From Zopfochytrium polystomum (lineage: Eukaryota > Chytridiomycota > Chytridiomycetes > Chytridiales > Chytridiaceae), in assembly GCA_025765615.1 (NCBI GenBank), contig JAIVFJ010000338.1, positions 1-62,136 on the forward strand: a DNA stretch of 62,136 bases. The letters are read 5' to 3'. A model generated the notes under the pieces. That model searched no databases. It was given only the letters and a program-made list of their open reading frames with translations, and was not told the origin of the DNA. This document shows, in pieces, positions 11,085 to 20,640 of this stretch (position 1 is its first letter; each line of letters opens with the position of its first letter). The translations under genes and the position numbers were made by a program.

Positions 11085-11986
11085 CTGAACATCTCCACTT
11101 GGAATGTGAACGGAATTAATTCCTGGCTCAAAGTTGCCCGCAAGGCTGGTTTACCTTATGCCCAGGACCGGATCTTGGTCGGTGCCTTGAGAACTATTTG
11201 AACTCTCAGTCTTCAGCCATTGTCTGTCTCCAGGAGACTCGCCTCGGCCCAAAGAGCCAGAAGCTCATCGATCACCTCAGTAAAATAAAGGATTGGAGAA
11301 GTATCCTCTGTGACCCCCGTACCAGACGGAACGGAGTAGCTATCTTTTATCGCTCTGACCTTAACGGTTCAGAATATGAAATAGCAGGGGATGCCCAGCA
11401 CTATGCAGAAGGTTGTGTTGCAGCCCTCCTTGTGGGAGAATATGCAGTGATGACCTGGTATGCACCAAGTGCTTCTGGTGACGATACTGGTCTCCGTCAG
11501 TCCTACAAGATGAAGTTTCTTAACGAAATGGCAGATAATTGTTCTGACCTTCTTGCACGCAGTTACAAAGTTATTATAGCTGCTGACCTCAATATTGCTC
11601 ATACTGACATTGATGTGTATTCACAACTCTGGAAAGAGATGGAAATTGCAAACGGGACCTTCCCAACTTGCCTTAACGAAGAAAGGACTTGGCTCTCTCG
11701 TTTCCTGGACTTGGGTTTCACTGATGCTTTTCGGGTCCATCATCCTACCGAGCCTGGTTTGACATGGACCAACAAGGCCCGTGACACGCCTTATTGGTTC
11801 CCTCTAGTCCGTGTAGACTACTTCCTTGTGAGTAACAACATCCCTCCTTCTGTGTATGATGTTCGTATTCATTATGATATACCTGCCGACTCAGAACGAG
11901 TTGCTAGTGACCACTATCGCTTGGAGTTACTCACTGCACTGGAAGCACCCCTGAGGGTACTCCCCCCTGATGTCAATGAGCTTTGA
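11085..11986 (+). pseudogene. Element A exonuclease III/AP-endonuclease-like domain
   Basis: An EEP-fold nuclease domain of the ExoIII/APE family lies in the pol region between RNase H and the integrase remnant. Family motifs occur in order: WNVNG (11100-11114), LQETRLG (from 11228), MTWYAPS, the Mg-site segment ADLNIAHTDIDVY (about 11582-11620), NEERTWLSRFLDLGFTDAFR, RVDYFLVSNN and ASDHYRLELL (SDH at 11906-11914). All expected metal-binding and catalytic positions (N, E, Y, D-N, D-H) are present. One frameshift between about 11150 and 11198 separates WNVNG from LQET, and TGA at 11984-11986 ends the frame. In host enzymes this fold cuts DNA at abasic sites and removes 3' blocks; its role in an LTR element is unknown. 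Confidence 0.85.
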
Positions 11987-12149
11987 GAAGCCTTTACCTT
12001 TTTAGATGAACTTAAGTTAACCAAGACTGAGGCTGACCGAGTGGTCCAGTTGTTGGACAACAAAGTTGCCCTTCGTGACCTCCAACTTTGAGACCTGTAT
12101 TTTGGGCCCATCCTCCGCTTCCGTGAGGAAGGAACCATACCTGATGACT

Positions 12150-13362
12150 CAGATGCTAAGGCTATGAGCGCTCAGGCTGCCCTGACCATTGTGAAGGATG
12201 GAGTCCTTTATGTTATTAGGAACTCCTTTTCGTATCTGGCCCGAAAGTCCCCACTGAGGCTTAGGGTTCGCTGTTCTTCCTGATGCATGGAAGAGATGCA
12301 CGTTTACCTGTTGACTTGTTCACTGGTGTTGATCGAGAAGACTTTGCCTACACTGTAGATGACAGTGACACTGACGAGGACAAAGAAACTGCCCTCTCTA
12401 TCTCATCTACTCCCCAAGGTGAAACGGAGAAAGAAGCTCCTTTGCTGGATGCTGGTCTGCTCTTGGATCCATATGAGCCTCTCACATTTGTTGAAGAACG
12501 AAAACGAGTGAGGTTTACAACCTCACTAGAAACCCCTTCTGAAGAAGCTGAAGAGGAGTCCAGTCTCTCTTCTGTTCAAAATAACGAAGCTCCGGCAAGT
12601 TATGTTACTAAGGCTGTGTATCCTTCCAAGGCTTTGCCGCTCTTTGCAAAAACGCCTGTCAGTGGTTCTGACTAGTTGCGTATTGTCTTCATTCGAGTAA
12701 CAAGCCTCCGAGCGACACTCATGCAGCACTTGCCAAGACGCCTTTGGCCATACCCAACGCAGTACCGGCTTCATGAGATACTGAGTGAGTTGATTCGACA
12801 GTTCTCTATCGATGTTCTCTACATTTGGCGTGAAGCTCCACCTCCCCCGCCTCCAGGAGTGAGACCCAAGAAAATCCCAAAGTTCTCAATGCCTAACTTC
12901 CTGCAATGGAGCCTCTCTGAGCCTGCTCTTGCACTTATGCTCCACCGTTCTGCCATGGACGGCAGCGCGTTTTACCTCTACTCCAGCTCCAACTACGTTC
13001 GCAGAGCAGAGTTGATTTACCCTGAGATCATGTCACGCTTCTCAAATGGCTTGATTGGATACTCGAACAATGGAAGTCTTTCACACTTCCATCTCGACAA
13101 GCAGGGAGAACTGAAGTCGGTTGATATCCTCCCTGAACCATGGAATAGGGAAGCACCTATTAATGGGACCAAGCTCTGGCCTGGTCTTTCCGCACCAATC
13201 CTGTTGGATATCCCCAAACCTGGTGGCTTGGAGGAAGAACCACTCACTTGCGCAGTTGAGTTGATTTTGACAGAACCTTATGTTGCTGAGGTTCTCAACC
13301 GGTTGAAGGCAGCACAAGAGACTGTTATTTCCCGCTCTGAGAAATACAAGGAGGCCCTTTGA
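12150..13362 (+). pseudogene. Element A integrase remnant with large inserted segment
   Basis: KDGVLYVIRNS (about 12187-12232) resembles the start of the integrase zinc-binding region, but the HHCC motif and the DDE core are missing. Within about 60 nt the sequence resumes at FFLMHGRDARLPVDL (about 12270-12320), the segment that normally follows the core. Next come about 300 residues with no family match I can see: an acidic stretch, TAG at 12673-12675, then a proline run with LYIWREAPPPPPPG and a region with hydrophobic patches. The frame returns to integrase-like AEVLNRLKAAQETVISR before TGA at 13360-13362. The core is probably deleted in this copy, making integration in cis impossible. Confidence 0.6.
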
Positions 13363-14250
13363 CAGGCCTCCCTTGATAGAGACAAAGATCCCTACTTTTT
13401 CCGACTTGGAGAGAAAGCATGGATGGCTGTCCCCCTTGACAACCCTGGTGACATTGGTGACAAAAGCCGTTCTCTTATTTTCCGGTGGGTCGGACCTGTT
13501 CGAGTCGTCGCCATCACAGGCGAGGATGCAAAGACACAATATAGTGTTGTAGAAACATTCCCTGCTGGACAGATTGTGGTGCGAACTGTCCATATCTCCC
13601 GTCTGAGACCCTACACTGAGCGGGCTCCTGTAGACTCTGCGGAAGATGCTGTTACCAATAGTCTTGATGACTTTGAGAAAGAGCTTGAAGAGTGGAAGAC
13701 TGCCACTCGGCTCATGAAGAAAGCTGCCTCCAAGACCACGACAGCCCCTGGAGTGCATGTTGACTTCCTTAAGAAGTACACTTCGGAGGAAACCGAAGAC
13801 CAAACTGCTGATGTAGAGTATCCTATTGAAAGGATCAAAGGTCATACCTTTGACGGAGAAAAGTATTACTATCTGACCAAGTGGTTAGGATTCTCTACCA
13901 AACACGATTGGTACCAACTCAAAGAAGAACTTCACCGCCTTGCAGTGCGCGACTACTGGGAATTGGTGAAGACTGATGATCCTGAAGAATATCAGAAACA
14001 ATTGAAATGGTCACGGCTTCCAAAGAGCCGCAAGTTCCATGCGCCAACTGCGAGGGTGGCCACACAGATGATAATGGAGAGAGATCAGCGCTTGCTTCAT
14101 CCTCTCACCCCACCAGATTCCAACCCCACCACACAAGCTAGTGCACTGTCTGTACAACCTGCCCCAAGTCAGCCTGTTGCTGGCCTGCCCACACCACAAA
14201 CTCAACCTGTGCCCCTGAGGAGGAGCACACGGTCGAAACCTTCTAAGTAA
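13363..14250 (+). pseudogene. Element A integrase C-terminal GPY/F region and chromodomain
   Basis: The frame is the same as upstream across the TGA at 13360. The text continues DPYFFRLGEKAWM, then FRWVGPVRVV...TVHISRLRPY (GPY/F-type integrase tail), a charged linker, and a chromodomain-like block at about 13820-13970: YPIERIKGHTFDGEKYYYLTK, then WLGF and the DWYQL segment. In chromoviruses this domain binds modified histones and directs integration to heterochromatin. A basic, proline-rich tail ends at TAA (14248-14250), about 40 nt before a purine tract (14288-14297) next to the 3' LTR. Confidence 0.75.
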
Positions 14251-14300
14251 GAAGTACTCCCTTTGTCACACCTGTGGGTGTGAGATTAAAAAAGAGGTAC

Positions 14301-15755
14301 TGTGAGACTACATCGAGGTCTCAGTGATAAAGTCTAGGATTTTATTCGCAAAAACAAGCGTACCTGTCATAAAACTGCAAGGATTGGGACCCCTATTATT
14401 GCTCCCGGTTCTTTAGTTTCCAAGGCGTTATCAAAGTGTATTTGCGGCTAACCCGTCTTTATTATTGGGTCTGCTTTTACTACTTTCGTCTTAACAGTTT
14501 CTGTTGCACCAGGGTTTTCTCAACATATTTTCTTTTTTGGTGACTAACAGAGACTGCCTGACTGCCTAGGGATGGGGTGCCTGACAGGCTGTACCCTAAG
14601 CCCACCTAATTAATTATTTATTTTCGGCCCTTGAACATATACGCATAGGGTTGGGGGGGACTTAGAGCATTTGTGGTGGATGCTCCAAGTCAGGGGGGTT
14701 GACTTGTCAATTTTCTCTCTCTCTGTTTTTTGGGCCATTTCTCTTTTTCCTTTTTTTCTTCAATCTGATTTCTGTCCATTGGCACCAATACAGAGTCCCT
14801 TCAATCCATCTGGCTCGCAAAGGTGAGGGTAGTGAGAGATGGTACACACCCGGGTGTGTACATGGTCCCTTCGTGGGGCTCCTCTTAAGGGGCCGTGGGT
14901 GGGGAATGCAGCTGGCCCCACCAGCGACTGTGTGACATTGCCGGCTCTGTGTTGGAGTGAGGATCACGGGTACTTGCCCGCCGCGACGATGGTGGTGGTG
15001 GTGGCGACGACAACGGCGTTGTCGTCCCCAACCTTCCCGTCCCCGCGAGGGTGTTGTTGGCCGCACTCGGTGCAGCCTGCGACACCTGAGAGTTCAATCT
15101 ACGAGTGCCTGCCTCGGTCCTATTGCTGTGAGAGTGAGATGTGTGAGTACGAGTGCGATGCGATAAAGCCCGTTGGTCGAGTGATCGTGCTGACGCAGCC
15201 CGGCAGGGTGCGTGTACGATCGCAGGTGTTTCCGCGTGCGAGTTCCCTGCTGGCGACCTTCCGACCCCTACATAGTCGACTCCCTTCTCTCTCTCCCCCC
15301 CGTTGCTGGCGACGACGGGGGCTCCCACAGCACCCTCTGCGACGAGGGGCGCTAGGTCGCACCCTGTCCGTCCCGTCGCTATTAACCGCTCCTGTTGTAT
15401 TTGAGATTAGGTTCCTGAGATAAAAACCCCTGTTTCCCTCTTCTCTCTCTTTATTCTGCGGTTGTGTTGCGCCCTCGGGAGTGCCCTTCCGTTTCCCCTC
15501 GCATCAGCCTGCAGCCACGCGAGTAATCGGTGCCCTGGCACAGATCCTTCAGAGGATTGTCCCTCTGAATGTTCATTCTTTGTGTTTGAGACCCCTGTTA
15601 GACAGATCAGTAGGGATACTTCGTGGACTAGGCAAGTAGTAGGGTTGAAACACCCCCTAGACAACAGCGCAATAAAGTTAGTTTTAGCCTATTATTTTCT
15701 TTCCCTCACTCTAGGGCCCAGATCCCAGGGTCAAAGGAGTGAGTATAGTCTCACA
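14301..15755 (+). repeat. Element A 3' LTR
   Basis: 1455-bp LTR, the partner of 2729-4181, with the same TGTGAGACTA...TAGTCTCACA ends. It is followed by the ATGA target duplication. A purine-rich tract (AAAAAAGAGG, 14288-14297) just before it is the likely polypurine tract. Confidence 0.92.
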
Positions 15756-16011
15756 ATGATTGTATTGGAAACAATAATTCACTTGAGGGATGGGACAGGT
15801 CCCCCATCCCCCTTTTATACCTTTTGAGAGTCTTCCTTGTCAAGACTCAAAGAAAGTTCCAGAAAGAGCAATTAGTAATCCAATGATACCAATGATACCA
15901 ATGACAACAAGACAAGTCAGGAAAGCAAAGAAGGTTCCAGAAGGTTCCACAAGGTTCCATGAAGGAATGTTCTAGAAGGTTCCAGAGGTTTCCAGAGGGT
16001 GATTCATAGCA
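15756..16011 (-). repeat. Solo LTR of family B, right fragment
   Basis: Continuation of the family B LTR interrupted by element A, in reverse orientation. It includes the reversed TATA segment (CTTTTATACC) and the reversed heat-shock-element array. It ends ATAGCA (ATAACA in the intact LTR) and is followed by CCCAC. It has one copy of a 45-bp segment that is duplicated in the intact element, which explains its shorter total length (about 308 against 353 bp). Confidence 0.88.
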
Positions 16012-16025
16012 CCCACAGAGGGAGG

Positions 16026-16208
16026 TGATTTGAAATATTCAGAGCATTTCAAATCAACCAAGCTCTGTGGGGAGACCAGTGTGCAAAATGATTTGAAATC
16101 TTCAGGAGCATTTCAAATCAACCAAGGTCTGTCCAGAGGCCTGTGTGCAGTGACCAGTCTTCCCACAGAGGAAAGTTGATTTGAAATCATCAGGGGTATT
16201 TCTAATCA
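16026..16208. repeat. Three palindromic repeats (TGATTTGAAAT / ATTTCAAATCA)
   Basis: Three hairpins at 16026-16056, 16089-16120 and 16177-16208. Each pairs TGATTTGAAAT with ATTTCAAATCA across a 9-10-nt loop; the third has one mismatch. The loops share TTCAG/ATCAG-like sequence and each is followed by an AACCA motif. Function unknown. Confidence 0.75.
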
Positions 16209-17359
16209 ACCAGTCCCTGGTTCAACATTGGTTCAGACAACAGTCAGCTGACCTGGAGCTGCTGTGAGCTGTCCTGGTCCAACATTTCACTGAACTCATT
16301 GAGTGTGATTCTCATCGCATTGTCCTCGCCGGCGAAGCCTAGGAAAGCAAAGCTAGAATCACTGCCGTCTTCACCTTACTCTTTTTGTTGGATTCAGATT
16401 AGGCCTTTCAGCTTACCCAACTTAGTGTAAGTTGCATCTGCGGCGGCAACGAGGCTGCTGTCAACATAGGAAGCTGGCTTCCAGGCTCAAATCTCAACAA
16501 CAGGAAAACATATTTCTCTATGGAGCGTTTTTGCCATCCTCCACCACTACCACCTCCACCTGCACCTCCACCTAACACGCATCAACAGTACTGTGGCTTC
16601 ATGCTTTCTACACTGCTCCTGCACAGAGCCGCAGCTGTGGTGGTGAAGGTTGTGCGGTGGAGTGGTGAGTGGACAGCAAGTGCTATGACCTGCCGTGGTG
16701 ACTGCAGTGCAGCTTGCGCCTATGCCCTCAACTGCTCCACGGCTGCTTTTCCTTTGCAGTGCTGTGGTCGGTGTAGATGTTCCTCAACAAGGAAAGTCTT
16801 GAAAGAGAGTGAGGAAAAAACATAGGCGAGGAAAGGCAGAAAGAGAGAGAGACAGAGGGAGAGATCGTTAGAGAGAGAGGGAGAGCGAGAGAGAGAGAGA
16901 GAGAGAGAGACTGTGTGTGTGTGTGTGTGTGAAAGATAGAAAAATGTTTTTAAGAGGAAGCCTCTTTGTCCTCCTCACAACAGATCCCTGCCCCACACCA
17001 AACACCCTCGCGCTGCCGCCGCCACCATCCTTCCCCCAATACTGTTCCTAGCATCGCGGGTGCTGACTCTTGCCCCATCTTAACCTTACCCACCCTCCAA
17101 AGCCGTCCATCGACGACAAGACCACTCTTTCGCTCAAGGTGCAGTCCCAGCCGCTGCCTGCCTTATTATCATCGCAGGGAGCACGTGTGTCTGGTCGCTG
17201 CAGTCAACTCAATTGTGGAGCGAATGGCTGAGGAAGAAGATGGACACATAAGTTCAGTATTATTTGACTTTTTTTTTTTCCGGCTCTCCTCTTTGAGCCA
17301 GTTTTCGCTGAATACTCAAGGTTTTCGATAGTTACTTACTGTCATTCCTCCATCCATGC
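16209..17359. other. No convincing gene; GA/GT microsatellites
   Basis: Short proline- or histidine-rich ORFs without recognisable motifs. (GA)n and (GT)n tracts occur at about 16860-16930. I see no gene that can be supported. Confidence 0.4.
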
Positions 17360-18109
17360 ATGTCTTTGACTATGAGAACCGCTCTGCAACGCTGTCCTCT
17401 CCCTCGCCGTCCAGATACGGAAACTGACGACGAGCTGAACGTCCTGCAAAAGGACAAACTAGACATGAACAGCATCGACCGCATCGTGAAAAAAGTCCAG
17501 CAGGCCTCGCTCGGCACCGTCGCTGCCGCTGCGCACTCCAAGACCCTGACGACGACAACGACGGCGTTAGCAGCGGCGGCTGCGCTGCAGAAGAAAATAT
17601 GCTTAGGCGGAGAAAGTCATCAGATGAGAGCGCAGGCGGCCGGGCTGGCGGCGAAAAAGTCCCACAAGACAATCAAGTCGAAGAAATCGGTCGAGAGCGT
17701 TGCCTGCAACGACAACGGTCACAAGACAAGCTTCTGGTGCGGCCGCCCAGCCGCGCTGGCTCAGACCCGCTGTTGCCAACCGCCGCCGCCCACACCGCCC
17801 ACGCCGCCTCCCGCCCTGCGACAAGGTCAGACAGCAAGCTCCACCACGCGCTCACGGTTTGCCACTTGTCCTGGAAGCAAAAGCAACCAGGCGCGCCAGC
17901 AGCAGCCGGGGAGCTCGGCCTGCTCGAAGGAGGAGGCAGACGCTGACGACGACAGCGGGGACAACAGGAAGGAAGGAGGAGGAGGGGGCGTGATGGCCAA
18001 GCCTAGGAAACCGGTTGTCTCCGTGGCGACGCACTACAAGGAGGGGTACCGGTTTATTGATCTAAGTCAAAAGATGCGTATAGCTGGGGCGGTTAGCTGC
18101 CCAATTTAA
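17360..18109 (+). CDS. Doubtful hypothetical protein, low complexity
   Basis: A 249-codon frame. Its N-terminal part (DDELNVLQKDKLDMNSIDRI to VQQASLG) looks like ordinary protein. The middle is Ala-, Pro- and Gln-rich, and VVSVATHYKEGYRFIDLSQK appears near the end, just before an A-run at about 18107-18129. I recognise no domain. A Lys-rich frame downstream (18420-18605) could be another exon, but I found no clean junction. It may be a gene fragment next to the repeat cluster. Confidence 0.3.
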   Translation: MSLTMRTALQRCPLPRRPDTETDDELNVLQKDKLDMNSIDRIVKKVQQASLGTVAAAAHSKTLTTTTTALAAAAALQKKICLGGESHQMRAQAAGLAAKKSHKTIKSKKSVESVACNDNGHKTSFWCGRPAALAQTRCCQPPPPTPPTPPPALRQGQTASSTTRSRFATCPGSKSNQARQQQPGSSACSKEEADADDDSGDNRKEGGGGGVMAKPRKPVVSVATHYKEGYRFIDLSQKMRIAGAVSCPI

Positions 18110-18320
18110 AAAAAAAAAAAAAAAAAAAAGAAACCCCAACCAGGCCTATGCCGGTGCTGGGTCGTTGCTGAAGAGGGCGAAGTTGTCTACGTGATTCTGC
18201 TCTCGGACTCAACGATTGAATCGATCCCGCAGGCGCGCGAATCCATGCTGCTTGTGCCATCAATCTAGCCATACCTGCTCAAGGCGTTGAGCTGAGGCCG
18301 CCTTTGCCAAGTGAGTTTTT

Positions 18321-18605
18321 TTGTATGAAAACTATTTGAACAAGGGCGCTGGTAGTCCGATTCAAGCAACTTTGTGCCCAACTTTGTTGAAAAAAAAAAC
18401 AAAAAAAAAACCCCAAACAACAACACCAACTAGTCGCCGCCAAGCTCACATCGAAGCGAAGGGGGCGTGTGAGGAGGCGCGCCGCAAGGCCAAGGAGGAG
18501 CAGCAGAAGAAGGACAAGGCTGATAGAAAAAAAAAGGTTGGTGAGACCAGCAAGAAGAAGAAGGACAAGAAGAAGAACAAACAGCGCGAGCCCTGTTGCA
18601 GCTGA
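18321..18605 (+). CDS. Doubtful Lys/Glu-rich coiled-coil-like ORF
   Basis: After an A-rich start this frame encodes a highly charged helix-forming stretch (EEARRKAKEEQQKKDKADRK) and ends KQREPCCS. It has no recognised domain. It may be the 3' exon of the ORF at 17360-18109 or chance coding in A-rich DNA. Confidence 0.2.
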   Translation: MYENYLNKGAGSPIQATLCPTLLKKKTKKKPQTTTPTSRRQAHIEAKGACEEARRKAKEEQQKKDKADRKKKVGETSKKKKDKKKNKQREPCCS

Positions 18606-18704
18606 CTGTCCCACTGCGGCCAGGTCAGCGGCTGCAGGTTGCCATTGTTGGCGACAGTGGCTGGTGTGGGTGCGGGTGCGTGTGGGACAGAAAGGGCAGT
18701 AATA

Positions 18705-19623
18705 TGTGAGACTACACTGAGGTCTCAGTGATAAAGTCTAGGGGTTTTATTTGCAAAAACAAGTGTACCTGTCATAAAACCGCAAGGATCGGGACCCCTA
18801 TTGTTATTCCCGGTTCTTTAGTTTCCAAGGCGTTATCAAAGTGTATTTGCGGCTAACCTGTCTTTATTATTGGGCCTGCTTTTACTACTTTTGTCTTAAC
18901 AGTTTCCGTTGCTCCAGGGTTTTCTCAACGTATTTTCTTTTCGGTGACTAACAGAGACTGCCTGACTGCCTAGGGATGGGGTGCCTGACAGGCCGTACCC
19001 CAAGCCCGCCTAATTTATTATTTATTTTCAGCACTTGTACATACACGCAAAGGGGTGGGAGGGACTTAGAGCATTTGTGGTGGATGCTCCAAGTCAGGGG
19101 GGGTTGACTTGTCAATTTTCTCTCCATCTGTTTTTGGGCCATTTCTCTTTTTCGTTTTTTCTTCAATCTGATTTCTGTCCTTCGGCACCAATACAGAGTC
19201 CCTTCAAATCCATCTGGCTCACAAGGGTGAGGGTAGTGAGAGATGGTGGGTACATGGTCACTTCAGGGGCTCCTGTTAAGGAGGTGCGGGTGGGGAATGC
19301 AGCTGGCCCCACCACCGACTGTGTGACACTGCTGGCTCTGCGTTGGAGTGAGGATCACGGGCACTTGCCTGCTGCGACAACGGTGGTGGTGGTGGCGACG
19401 ACAACGGCGTCGTCATCCCCAACCTTCCGGTCCCTGCGAGGGTGTTGGTGGCTGCGCTCGGTGCTGCCCCCGACACCTGAGAGTTCGATCTACAAATGCC
19501 TGCCTCGGTCCTATTGCTGTGAGAGTGAGATGTGTGAGTACGAGTGCAATGCGATAAAGCCCGTTGGTCGAGTGATCGTGCCAACGCAGCCGGGCAGGGT
19601 GTGTGTACGATCGCAGGTGTTTC
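18705..19623 (+). repeat. Truncated element A LTR (third copy)
   Basis: Starts with the exact LTR terminus TGTGAGACTACACTGAGG and follows the family A LTR for about 919 bp, including the hairpin near 19068-19101. It stops at GGTGTTTC, where the full LTR continues TGCGTGCG. It is more diverged than the two LTRs of element A and has several small deletions. Confidence 0.88.
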
Positions 19624-19636
19624 AGGGTTAGGGTTA
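19624..19636 (+). repeat. Short TTAGGG-type telomere-like tract
   Basis: AGGGTTAGGGTTA lies exactly at the breakpoint of the truncated LTR. TTAGGG is the common fungal telomere unit. Only about two units are present. Confidence 0.5.
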
Positions 19637-20640
19637 TCTGGCAGATTCAGCCATGATGTCAACGTCACAGAAAAATGGAGCTGCAGAGCACATTATATTG
19701 GCATCTCCAGCTACCATTTCACATGAAAGTGGGAGCCAGTGAAACAAGAAGAATGGGATCTCCAGCACCCAAATCAACGAAAAATGGTACCTCCGTATCC
19801 CAAAAAACGGAGCCAATGGAACCAACGACTCCCAGTAAAAACAAATCAAAAAATGGTAGCTGGGGATCCAGAGCCGTGGCCCACAGTGCATGACGGTGAA
19901 TGATCTTCATACAGACTGCTCCAAGCACATTTGAGTTTGCTAGCACCACATCCAGTCATTTGTTAAGGAAGGACTTGTGCAGGTTGATCCGAATCAAATC
20001 CGGTCAGAAGTTCTTTGCCAGGCATGTCCCGTGAGCCATGGTCAGAGTACGGGCGACTGTCATTCCCATGGTTCCTCCTCCTTAGACGTTTTGTATTGAC
20101 TCGGACAGCGAGGGGAAAAATGTCGTTTCTGCAGAAGTTTGGGATCTGCTACCTGACATCGGGCGGACTGCCGACAGAGGGGATATCGCGGCGAAGATTG
20201 GCATCCTCAGTGCGACTCTCTCTCGTCACACTGTCAAACCGTGAAAAATTGTCTCGCCCTTATGAACCAGAGTATTGTAGTTTCTTGTTTGAAGCTGTGT
20301 GTGTGCCCTTGTGTTGCATCCCGATCTCTGTCGCCGTGGCTCGGTTTTGAACGATTGAACACTTGAAAGAAAGGTTGAACCTTGCGTGGTTGTTTTTTTT
20401 TTCCGGCGAAGACAAACAACGGAGTTGCCGCGCGGAGCTTGAAGTTGACGGATGATGAATGAATGGAATGTGCCCAGAAAAATCAATGCGGGCGGCGGGC
20501 CGCTGTTGCAAGCGCCCGATGAAAGGCTGGTGGGCTAAGCACAGTACGGCACGCACCGCCACCGCCGCCCCTTCTTCGTTGTGTTTGGCACTGCGCGGGC
20601 TGCAGAATCAAAAACGAGAGAAACAATTTCATTCCCAAGC
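19637..20640. other. No gene seen upstream of chitinase
   Basis: About 1 kb with short ORFs only. It presumably holds the chitinase promoter, but I see no clear TATA box or other element. Confidence 0.4.

Larger units (their letters stand above)
2729..15755 (+). mobile_element. Element A: decayed Ty3-type LTR retrotransposon with ExoIII-like domain
   Basis: A 13-kb element bounded by about 1.45-kb direct repeats with perfect 10-bp ends TGTGAGACTA...TAGTCTCACA. The flanking ATGA (2725-2728 and 15756-15759) is a 4-bp target duplication: the split family B LTR reads GTGATGATTGT once one copy is removed. Order inside: long leader, gag-like ORF with an intron, aspartic protease, RT, RNase H, ExoIII/AP-endonuclease-like domain, integrase remnants with a large insert, integrase C-terminal GPY/F region and a chromodomain. 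Many frameshifts and several stops show that this copy is defective. A chromovirus-like lineage is inferred from the GPY/F region and chromodomain. Confidence 0.92.

Noticed and set aside
16860..16932. Regular GA/GT tracts as a CRISPR-like or satellite array
   Set aside because: Simple dinucleotide microsatellites without spacers.
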